This document shows, piece by piece, positions 52,554-61,600 of a DNA stretch of 64,000 nucleotides. The translations under genes and the position numbers were made by a program. The stretch is from assembly GCA_019090615.1 (NCBI GenBank), contig JAHRVQ010000047.1, forward strand, positions 1-64,000. Reading direction: 5' to 3'. Position 1 is the stretch's first letter; each line of letters starts with the position of its first letter. This stretch comes from Pseudomonadales bacterium (GTDB lineage Bacteria; Pseudomonadota; Gammaproteobacteria; Pseudomonadales; Azotimanducaceae). The notes under the pieces are model-generated. The model was not told the DNA's origin. It ran no database searches and was given only the letters and a program-made list of their open reading frames with translations.

Positions 52554-53483
52554 TTATGCAAATTCTTTGGTGGCGATAAACTCGTGGATTAGACGTGCTG
52601 CTAAGCGGGCGGTCATATTGTCTATATCGAAAGTTGGATTTAATTCAGCGATATCGAGTAGCACGGTTTTAGCGGTAAAGGATTTTATTATATGCAGTAA
52701 TTTAACCACCCGTAGGGCGCTGATACCTAACGAAGCAGGCGCACTGACGCCTGGTGCTCTATGGGCTGGAAAACTATCGAGACAAATTGTTAAATATAGT
52801 TTGTCCATTTGCGTGCAAAAATCCTTCAGTTGATTGCTGATGGATACCAGTGAGCGAGAGGCCATGTCGATGTCACTAAGCCATTGTACGCCAAGTGTTT
52901 CGGCCAGCTTGAACAGTGAAGGTGTATTCACACTTTGATTAATGCCAAATACAAAATAGTTGAAATCCTGTCCCCTGGAGGCTGTAGAATCGGCGATTTG
53001 TTTAAAGGGGCTACCTGAGGAAGGTTGCGGACAGCGAGGCCGAAGATCAAAATGGGCATCAAAATTAATGATGCCTATATTCGAGTCCGGGAATGCCCGT
53101 GCAATACCCTGGTAGGAGCCCCAGGCCATTTCATGCCCGCCGCCTAAAATTATCGGAAAATTATCTTGTTTGAGTTCGGCTAAGACCTGACAAGCCAGCT
53201 GCTCCTGAGCTGCTTCAAGGTTTGAGTCTTTACACAGAATATTGCCTCGGTCAACCAGTGGTCTTGATCCTGCATATATCAGATTTGATAACATTGACCT
53301 TATAGCATCTGGTCCAGCTTTAGCGCCTGGTCTGCCCTGATTTCTCTTAACGCCTTCATCGCAACAAAAACCGATGATAGAAAGATTGTTGGCAGGGCCA
53401 GAATACCGGTTAACCTGCTGATGCCAGCGATTGTGCTCTCCTGGGTCCTCGCGGCCCTGCCATCTTGGTGCGTCAATTAACAT
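52554..53483 (-). CDS. hutG: formimidoylglutamase
   Basis: 309 residues, arginase/ureohydrolase family. It hydrolyses N-formimino-L-glutamate to glutamate and formamide, the last step of the short histidine route. Metal motifs: GGGHEMAWG (His), NFDAHFDLRP (DxHxD), and CLDSFPAHRAPGVSAPA where the family usually has DxD; here the first Asp is Cys (TGT codon). The start overlaps hutI by 11 bp, so both are co-transcribed. The Asp-to-Cys change could alter the metal site or be normal for this subgroup. Confidence 0.88.
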   Translation of the reverse strand: MLIDAPRWQGREDPGEHNRWHQQVNRYSGPANNLSIIGFCCDEGVKRNQGRPGAKAGPDAIRSMLSNLIYAGSRPLVDRGNILCKDSNLEAAQEQLACQVLAELKQDNFPIILGGGHEMAWGSYQGIARAFPDSNIGIINFDAHFDLRPRCPQPSSGSPFKQIADSTASRGQDFNYFVFGINQSVNTPSLFKLAETLGVQWLSDIDMASRSLVSISNQLKDFCTQMDKLYLTICLDSFPAHRAPGVSAPASLGISALRVVKLLHIIKSFTAKTVLLDIAELNPTFDIDNMTARLAARLIHEFIATKEFA

Positions 53484-54690
53484 GATGGTTTATGCCATTC
53501 TTGTAGATCCTGCTGGGCGTGATTAAATTCATGCCGTAACAAAGTTCTGCTGGTGTGTCGACCGGCCATAATACCAGGTCGGCTCTAAAGCCGATTTTGA
53601 TCTGGCCTATTTCATGGTGTAAACCCAGTGCCTGCGCAGCATTACAGGTAACTGCCCTTAAAATTGTTTCAGGTGTAAGTTTGTAGAGTATGCAACCCAG
53701 GTTCATAATATTTAACAATGAAGCAATGGGTGATGAGCCTGGATTAAGGTCCGTCCCGATAGCGATGGGAAGATCGGCGGCTAACATGGCGTCAATGGGT
53801 GGTAATTGAGTTTCGCTGAGTGTATAGAACGCACCGGGTAGTAGTACTGCAACAACGTTAGCCTGTTTGAGGTGGGCCACATCTGTTTCTGGCAAGTATT
53901 CCAGATGATCCACAGACAGGCCGTTTAAATCTGCGACTAATCTGGCGCCACCAAGATAAGACAATTGCTCAACATGACCTTTAACGGGTAAGCCATGCTG
54001 GATCGCAGCCAGCGCATATTGACGGCATAAATCTGTGCTAAAACCAATGCCTTCACAAAAAAAATCTGCCGCGTCTGCCAATCCGAGTGCACTTATTTTG
54101 GGTAAAACCTGTTCGATTAGAAACTGTATATAAGTCGCTTTATTATCATATTCGGCGGGTAAGGCGTGCGCCCCCAGGAAACTTGTTGTAATCGTAACGG
54201 GGTAGCTGTCACCCAGTTGTCTGGCAACTTGCAACATTTTAATTTCATCCGCCAGGTTAAGTCCGTAACCTGATTTAATTTCAATGGTTGTGACACCTTC
54301 AGCAAGCAGTTTTTCTAGTCGATGGGCGGATGAGGTAAATAAAGACGACGCATTACTTTGTCGGGTCTGAGTCACTGTGCTGACAATGCCGCCACCCCGC
54401 TGGGCAATTTCTTGGTAGCTTGCACCGGCCAGTTTAAGTTCAAATTCAGCTGCGCGATTACCGCCGTAAACCAGGTGGCTATGGCAATCAATCAAACCAG
54501 GCGTTAACCATTGTTGTTGGCCATCATAAATCTGTTTTGCCTGTATTTCCCTTGCCGCGTCATTGGTACCTAGCCAGCATATACAATCCTCCGTAATGCC
54601 AACCGCCGCATCGCGAAATTCGCCATATGGCGCGGGCCGTTGGGCATCCATGGTGGCGATATGGATGTTTTTAATAAGCGTATCTATCAT
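53473..54690 (-). CDS. hutI: imidazolonepropionase
   Basis: 405 residues from the ATG at 54690 (MIDTLIKNIHIATMD), the normal HutI start and length; an ATG 84 bp upstream gives an untypical leader. Amidohydrolase metal site: DCHSHLVYGGNR (His-x-His), TTIEIKSGYGL, a later His in KGHVEQLS and IGTDLNPGSSP. It opens 4-imidazolone-5-propionate to formiminoglutamate in the cytoplasm. First gene of the minus-strand hutI-hutG pair, divergent from hutU-hutH. Confidence 0.95.
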   Translation of the reverse strand: MIDTLIKNIHIATMDAQRPAPYGEFRDAAVGITEDCICWLGTNDAAREIQAKQIYDGQQQWLTPGLIDCHSHLVYGGNRAAEFELKLAGASYQEIAQRGGGIVSTVTQTRQSNASSLFTSSAHRLEKLLAEGVTTIEIKSGYGLNLADEIKMLQVARQLGDSYPVTITTSFLGAHALPAEYDNKATYIQFLIEQVLPKISALGLADAADFFCEGIGFSTDLCRQYALAAIQHGLPVKGHVEQLSYLGGARLVADLNGLSVDHLEYLPETDVAHLKQANVVAVLLPGAFYTLSETQLPPIDAMLAADLPIAIGTDLNPGSSPIASLLNIMNLGCILYKLTPETILRAVTCNAAQALGLHHEIGQIKIGFRADLVLWPVDTPAELCYGMNLITPSRIYKNGINHHVN

Positions 54691-55095
54691 CCTGAATGAT
54701 ACTTTATTGCTGGTATAGATTGAGTCTAGACGCAGATGTGCGGCAGGACAATATTTGTTGCCTGTATAGCTCAAAAGAAATCAGATAAGAAGCTCAATCA
54801 AAAGATAAGTAAAATGCTCAGTTAAGGCGATGTTGGTTATTGAGTCGATAATGTCACTTTGCAATATGATAATTAGTGGGTAGAAGATTTCGAAATAGAA
54901 GCGCCGTTAACTATCGTAGCTTCGAATCTAGTGCCATCATTATTGGTACATCTATTGTAACTTTATTAAAGAAAATAGGGTTAGTGAAAAAAGTTAGTTT
55001 TAATGCATGCCGTTTTGAGGTGCAGAATTTCTATAGGGTGATTTTTTCGGCAATTGTTATCTAAGGCAATTGTTATCTAAGATGAGGGAGCAACT
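54691..55095. other. hut divergent promoter region
   Basis: Lies between hutI and hutU, so promoters for both directions should be here. I found no clear HutC-type operator palindrome. A 16-bp duplication sits directly before the hutU ribosome binding site. Confidence 0.5.
55049..55080. repeat. 16-bp tandem duplication before hutU
   Basis: GGCAATTGTTATCTAA twice without a gap, ending 15 bp before the hutU start. It places an extra copy in the 5' leader and could affect translation or operator number. Confidence 0.9.
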
Positions 55096-56778
55096 ATGTC
55101 TGATCGACTGGATACTGGGCGGAATATCAGAGCGGCTAGAGGAACGCAGCTGCAGGCAAAAAACTGGTTTACCGAAGCGCCGATTCGGATGTTAATGAAT
55201 AACCTGGATGCGGAAGTCGCCGAACATCCTGAAGCATTGATTGTCTATGGCGGCATTGGTCGAGCCGCGCGAAACTGGGCTTGCTATGACAAAATTATTG
55301 CGACTCTTGAGCGTATGGAGGAAGACGAAACACTATTGATCCAAAGTGGCAAACCGGTTGGGGTATTTAAGACCCATGTCGATGCGCCACGGGTATTAAT
55401 TGCTAATTCGAATCTGGTGCCCAACTGGAGTAACTGGGAGCATTTTAATGCCTTAGATAAGGCGGGCTTAATGATGTATGGCCAAATGACGGCTGGCTCA
55501 TGGATATACATTGGTGCCCAGGGTATTGTTCAAGGCACCTATGAAACATTTTGCGCAGTGGCCAGGCAACATTTTTCTGGTGCGTCGACGGGTAAGTGGA
55601 TTCTAACGGGTGGTTTAGGTGGCATGGGTGGTGCTCAACCGTTGGCCGCAACCATGGCAGGTTTTTGTTTGTTAGCAGTGGAAGTGGATGAATCAAGAAT
55701 AGATAAGCGCCTGGCAACTGGTTTCCTGGATAAAAAAACCACTCGGCTTGATGATGCATTAAAAATTATTGCTGCTAGCTGCAAGGCTTGTACCCCTGTG
55801 AGTGTGGGCCTGGTGGGTAATGCAGCGGATATTTTCGAGCAAATATCTCGGCAGGCGATAAGGCCTGATGTTGTGACTGATCAAACCAGTGCCCATGACC
55901 CGTTGAACGGTTATTTGCCGAGTGGCTGGAGCCTTGCTGAATGGGTTGAAAAAAGACAGCTTGAGCCGGTTCAGGTAGTGGCCGCTGCAAAGGCCAGCAT
56001 TGCAGTGCAGGTAAGGGCGATGTTGCAATTTAAGCAATTGGGCTCGGCAGTACTGGATTACGGCAATAATATTCGTCAGATGGCTTTAGAAGCAGGGGTT
56101 AAAAATGCCTTTGACTTTCCGGGTTTTGTACCTACATATATACGGCCGCTGTTTTGTGAAGGCATTGGGCCTTTTCGTTGGGTTGCTCTTTCAGGTGACC
56201 CTGAGGATATATTTAAAACGGATGCGAAATTGAAGCAGTTATTGCCTGATAATAAACAATTACATCATTGGCTAGATATGGCTGCCGACAAAATTCAGTT
56301 TCAGGGTTTGCCGGCCAGGATTTGTTGGTTAGGCTTAAAAGATCGAGCAAGAGTTGGGCTGGCATTTAATGAAATGGTCGCTGCAGGCGAACTTATTGCG
56401 CCTATTGTTATTGGCCGGGATCATCTTGATGCCGGTTCTGTTGCATCACCCAATCGAGAAACTGAAGCCATGTTAGATGGTTCAGACGCCGTATCGGACT
56501 GGGCCTTTCTAAATGCTCTGTTAAGCACGGCTAGTGGTGCAACCTGGGTTAGCCTGCACCACGGCGGGGGTGTTGGGATGGGTTTTAGTCAACATGCTGG
56601 GCTGGTGATTGTTTGCGATGGCAGTCAAGCGGCTGCCGAACGTATCGGCCGAGTACTATGGAATGATCCCGCCACAGGGGTGATGCGACATGCGGATGCT
56701 GGCTATGAACTGGCGATTAAATGTGCCAGTGACAATAGCCTGGATTTGCCGATGCAGTTGGCATTGCCTTTCGCCTGA
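55096..56778 (+). CDS. hutU: urocanate hydratase
   Basis: 560 residues, full length. The NAD-binding region [20 protein letters not shown] (171-190) and the active-site Cys410 in [10 protein letters not shown] are both present; Cys410 has the same number as in the Pseudomonas enzyme. It adds water to urocanate to give imidazolonepropionate using tightly bound NAD. The start has a strong GAGGGAG. hutH follows 90 bp later on the same strand. Confidence 0.97.
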   Translation: MSDRLDTGRNIRAARGTQLQAKNWFTEAPIRMLMNNLDAEVAEHPEALIVYGGIGRAARNWACYDKIIATLERMEEDETLLIQSGKPVGVFKTHVDAPRVLIANSNLVPNWSNWEHFNALDKAGLMMYGQMTAGSWIYIGAQGIVQGTYETFCAVARQHFSGASTGKWILTGGLGGMGGAQPLAATMAGFCLLAVEVDESRIDKRLATGFLDKKTTRLDDALKIIAASCKACTPVSVGLVGNAADIFEQISRQAIRPDVVTDQTSAHDPLNGYLPSGWSLAEWVEKRQLEPVQVVAAAKASIAVQVRAMLQFKQLGSAVLDYGNNIRQMALEAGVKNAFDFPGFVPTYIRPLFCEGIGPFRWVALSGDPEDIFKTDAKLKQLLPDNKQLHHWLDMAADKIQFQGLPARICWLGLKDRARVGLAFNEMVAAGELIAPIVIGRDHLDAGSVASPNRETEAMLDGSDAVSDWAFLNALLSTASGATWVSLHHGGGVGMGFSQHAGLVIVCDGSQAAAERIGRVLWNDPATGVMRHADAGYELAIKCASDNSLDLPMQLALPFA

Positions 56779-56868
56779 CTTTTATTTTATCTAGCAGCGT
56801 TTTCTTTGCGATGTTGTTAGCGAGTGCAATTTGTTAAAAAAACCTGAAAATAATTTGAGAAGATATCT

Positions 56869-58398
56869 ATGGATCAAGTTATAGAACTAGTCCCCGGTAA
56901 GCTGCTCATATCGGATTTGAAAAAAATACACGATGCTGCCTGTATCATTCGTCTGTCGCCAACCTGTAAGGAGAAAATCGATCAAGCCACGGCCGTGGTC
57001 AATCAGGTGATAGACGATGGGCGAATTGTATATGGTATTAATACTGGGTTTGGGTTGTTGGCCAATAGACGCATAAAAGTTTCCGAACTGGAAACCTTAC
57101 AGCGAAGTATCGTGTTATCTCACGCCGCAGGTATTGGCAAATTGATGGCAAATTCAACCGTTCGGTTGTTGATGTTGTTGAAAATAAATTCGCTGGCCAG
57201 AGGCTACTCTGGGGTTCGGTTTGAGCTGATCGAGGCGCTGGTATTATTGCTTAATCAGAAAATATACCCATGTATACCAACCAAAGGCTCAGTGGGTGCG
57301 TCAGGAGACCTGGCGCCGCTGGCGCATATGAGCGCGATATTGCTTGGTGAAGGTGAAGCCAGTTATAACGGTGAAATAATCAACGCAAATTTGGCATTGG
57401 AGATTGCTGGTCTAAAGCCTGTTACCTTAGCGCCAAAGGAAGGTTTGGCGCTGCTAAACGGTACTCAGGCGTCTACGGCGCTGGCTATCGAGGGCCTGTT
57501 CTACGCTGAAACCTGTATCAATGCAGCCACAGTTATTGGTGCGATGTCGGTTGAAGCTGCACGGGGCTCGCATAAGCCGTTTGATGCAAGGATACATGCA
57601 GCACGTGGTCATCAGAGCCAGATAGATATGGCCGGTTATTATCGGCAGATGCTGGATAAATCAGCTATTGAGGCCAGTCACCGTGATTGTGAAAAAGTTC
57701 AGGATCCCTATTCTTTACGCTGCCAACCACAGGTTATGGGTGCTTGCTTACAACAAATTCGAAATGCCTCAGAGGTCGTTATGATCGAAGTGAATGCTGT
57801 CTCAGATAATCCGCTCATTTTTTGCGGCGACCAGTCTGCGATACTATCTGGGGGTAATTTTCATGCTGAACCGATCGCCATGATAGCGGATAATTTGGCC
57901 TTGGCGATTGCAGAGATAGGTGCATTATCTGAACGGCGGATGGCATTATTGATCGATAGCCAGTTGAGTGGGCTACCACCATTTCTGGTGAAAAATGGCG
58001 GTGTTAATTCAGGCTTTATGATTGCGCAGGTAACCGCAGCGGCGCTTGCCAGTGAAAACAAAAGTCTGGCACATCCGGCCTGTGTTGATAGCTTGCCTAC
58101 TTCAGCGAATCAGGAAGATCATGTATCTATGGCGACCTTTGGTGCCAGAAGGTTGGCTGATATGTTTGAGAATACGGTAGGTATACTCGCTGTTGAATGG
58201 TTAGGTGCGGCCCAGGGTCTGGATTTTTTAAATCCGCTTAAATCTTCAAATGCGGTTGAGCGTGGCAGAGCATTGTTGCGCAGTAGCGTGGCCTTTTATA
58301 GTCAGGATCGCTATTTTTCACCGGATATTAAGCGTGCCTGTCAGCTGATAGAAACGCAATGCCTTAATAATATTGTCAATGTGTCAGTTATTCGATAA
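56869..58398 (+). CDS. hutH: histidine ammonia-lyase
   Basis: 509 residues, full length. It forms the MIO cofactor from Ala144-Ser145-Gly146 in [22 protein letters not shown] (55-62) supplies the active-site Tyr. It removes ammonia from histidine to give urocanate, the first hut step. Together with hutU, hutI and hutG the pathway to glutamate and formamide is complete here. GAGAAG precedes the start. No hutC regulator or hutT transporter is in view. Confidence 0.97.
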   Translation: MDQVIELVPGKLLISDLKKIHDAACIIRLSPTCKEKIDQATAVVNQVIDDGRIVYGINTGFGLLANRRIKVSELETLQRSIVLSHAAGIGKLMANSTVRLLMLLKINSLARGYSGVRFELIEALVLLLNQKIYPCIPTKGSVGASGDLAPLAHMSAILLGEGEASYNGEIINANLALEIAGLKPVTLAPKEGLALLNGTQASTALAIEGLFYAETCINAATVIGAMSVEAARGSHKPFDARIHAARGHQSQIDMAGYYRQMLDKSAIEASHRDCEKVQDPYSLRCQPQVMGACLQQIRNASEVVMIEVNAVSDNPLIFCGDQSAILSGGNFHAEPIAMIADNLALAIAEIGALSERRMALLIDSQLSGLPPFLVKNGGVNSGFMIAQVTAAALASENKSLAHPACVDSLPTSANQEDHVSMATFGARRLADMFENTVGILAVEWLGAAQGLDFLNPLKSSNAVERGRALLRSSVAFYSQDRYFSPDIKRACQLIETQCLNNIVNVSVIR

Positions 58399-58694
58399 AT
58401 GGGCCGTTGTTATTAACGTCGATGGTAGCTACGACAGAATGTTGACGAATTTTCATTACATTATAACCTGACAATAATACAGTTGTTTGTTGGCCGTTAT
58501 CCTGGCGGGGTACTTTTAATATCGATTCCTTATAATTACGCGGTAAAAATTACCACTTGATTCTTAAAATCGACAATTTTCCTGCCTTTTCGACTAACTC
58601 GACCATAGGTAGTTTGTGATGGTGCAAACGGTTTAATTTTGTGCTGATTGCCTGTCTATACTTTTGACTTCACAAGTTGAATTTGGAGAGTCGG
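58399..58694. other. intergenic before the giant secreted protein gene
   Basis: AT-rich; no gene, clear terminator or sigma-54 promoter identified. Confidence 0.4.
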
Positions 58695-61600
58695 GTGAAA
58701 CCCTCTAATAATATGTCCTATCTATCGGCAAAAAAATTATGCCTGTCCTTGTTATTGATGGTTGCTGTGCCGCTCCAGGCAGCGATTTTTAGTTCGACCT
58801 TACCTACTAGTAGGTCGGTTCAGGTGGGGCAGACAGCAACTGCTTTTGGCACCATTATTAACGCAGGTACGGAAACAGCGACTGCATGTGGTTTGGCCCT
58901 CGGTACTTCAGTTGATGCCAGTTTTTCATATCAGACCACAGACCCTAGTACCAATGCATCGATTGGTGATGCGAATACCCCGATTGATATTGCCGCAGGG
59001 GGATCGCAATCCTATATCTTTTCGATTACACCCAATTCAGCTTTTTCGCCAGTGGAGGTAACGATTGAATTTGATTGCAGTAATACTGACGCTGCACCTG
59101 TTTTTACAGGTTTAAATACCTTGCTGCTATCAGCCTCAACCGACCCGGTGCCGGATATTGTTGCGCTTGCAGCGGCCAGTGGCGAGTTTGCCGGTACGGT
59201 AGATATCGCTGAAACCAATGCGATCGGAGTGTTTGCAGTGGCTTCGGTAAATGTAGGTTCAGCGGCTACGATTACAGTGACTGCGGATGATGCAGAAGCT
59301 GGTTTGCCAATAGGTTTTCTGCTCTGTGAAACAGACCCAACCACAGCGGCCTGTATTAATCCAACAGTACCTTCAGCCAACCCAGTGACTACCACCATTA
59401 ATGCCAATGCGACCCCGACCTTTGGTATTTTTGTGACCCAAACCGCCAATGTAACCTTTGATCCGGCGTTTAAGCGGGTATTTTTACGTTTTAAAGATTC
59501 AGCTGGACTGACCCGTGGTGCCACCAGTGTGGCCGTACAGACCGCCATTGCCTCGCTTGCTTTATCCGGCGAAGTGGCGACCTTTCCGGACACCAGCAGT
59601 AGCCAGACGGCGTTGAGAGTCCTCGGTGCAGATGAATCAACACAAACTGAATTTGGCCAGGATGATATGCAGGGCGCCAGGGCCCTGGTGTCATTATATC
59701 TGCTTTCAGATACTGAAAAAGCTACTCCTGTTGCTACTATCAAAACTAATTCAGACGGCACCTACGAAGTACGCGCAAATGATATTGTTGAATATTTGGT
59801 GAGTAAGGGCCTGGTTGCAACGGGTGCTTCGGATGCTGCTATATTAGCGGCATTTAAGGCGCTGGGTCAGTTACAGGTAAGTGCTTTGATTGTCGAGGAG
59901 GAAACTGACGGTTCCCTCAAAGCGATATCTATTCAAACGATTGCCGATCCAACTTCGACAGAACCGGTTAAGGTAAACCCAATTGTACACCGAGTTATCA
60001 AGGCGGTGCTGGATCAGATAGTCGAGGCAGTGAACACTCTGACCACCCTTGGTCTTAGTCAGGAAACCGTTGATGCCTTAGGACAAAGTATTATTGAAGA
60101 TGTGGCAACGCAGATTGCAACGGTGTTAGATGAAGCGGCTGGCAGTACGCTGGTAATTCCGGATGGGCAAACAGCCGAGGATATATTTGAAGATTTTGAA
60201 GATGATTTTGAAGTCGCAGTAGGTGAGGCAGAGCTTGATAGTTTACAGGTGCTGATCGAGGCTGATGAAGAATTTGAAGAAGCTGATCTCGAAATATTAG
60301 GCGACGACGTATTAACTGCGGATACTGTTAAACAGGATAGTGATTTAACCGGTGGCCTTGACGGCGAAGATGCAGGCCTTGTGGCCGGTCTTGATAGTAC
60401 TATTACGGATGCCTTATTAGACCAGGTAGATGAACTTGATAGTTCATCTTTTACTGATCAGGCAGCTGCTGATGAAGCCGCTGTAAAGCAGATAACATTA
60501 CGTCGAGAAGGGTTACAGAAATTTTTCTTATCACTGGGTTTTTCTGTGGTGGTTGCCCAGGATACGGTGAGTGATACCAGTGTAATTGTTGCCTCGTTGC
60601 AAACTCCACCGCATATTCCCGAGACTTTCTTGCCAGGTAAAAGAGCCTTTGGTGAGCGCGGTCTCAGATATTTTAAAGTCGGTACAGGGGATGTAGCGGG
60701 TGACTTTTCAGATGCGGTTACCCTCAGTTCGGAAATCGGCGAAAAGCTCGCTGGCGTTAGTCAGGCCGTTGTTGATGAAATTGTACAAAATGGTCCAGAT
60801 AGTGAAGCGGACTTTGAGGTCCTTGACCGCCTAAGGCTGTATCAGGAGCTGCTCGACCGGGTTGAGCATAACCCGTTAATTTCTAGCGAACTAACTGATT
60901 TTATTATTGCCAATGCAGATAAAAAAGTGCAAGTGAAAAAGATTGGATCTGTCATCGCGAGCAATTTTGGATGGGTACAGGAGTTAGTTAATGTAACCGA
61001 AGAAGGTTTCCCCATTTATACCGACCGAGTGTTACCGGTATCTGGTGGTGCAGCAGTAGATGCGTCCGAAATTGTTCGGTTCCTGAGTTTTCGATTAGAA
61101 GATAGCCCAGGCGCGGCAGCCAGTTCGCTCACCTCCGAGGCGCAGTTTTTCGCCCAATTTGCGCCAGAAGCGATAGAAATAGAAATTCAGAACCTGTTTG
61201 CCACAGGTATCGGCGATCTTCCTTTCGATCAAATTTTGGCTGAGGTTTATCCGGCTACCCTGGCTGGATATAAAGACCTGATTGTGGGCAATAACGCCAC
61301 AGGATTTTTGCCTTCTCCCCCTTATGAAGATGCCAGGGACAGAGTTGCACGGGGTATTACCTCGGCCTTTCCGGCAGAATTATTTGGCACCTCTATTACT
61401 AGCGAAACAGCTTTTAATATCAGACCGGCTTTTTTCCTGGTCAACTATCTGTTGCAAAGTGATTTTGCCATTGAAGCAGAAGAAGGTTTTTTTACAGAAA
61501 TTGAACTGGTTGGCCAGAGCTTACTGCGGCCAAATTTTGAAAACTTGAAGTTTCTTGAGCCAGGTGATGATTTTACTGTTGCTGGTCTAATGGCAGAACT

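Noticed and set aside
54876-55064. 62-residue plus-strand frame before hutU
   Set aside because: It lies in the hut promoter region, ends inside the 16-bp duplication and shows no protein-like pattern.
59012-59761. 249-residue minus-strand frame opposite the giant protein gene
   Set aside because: The plus-strand frame is open for over 5 kb with signal peptide and ribosome binding site; the minus frame is a shadow of it.
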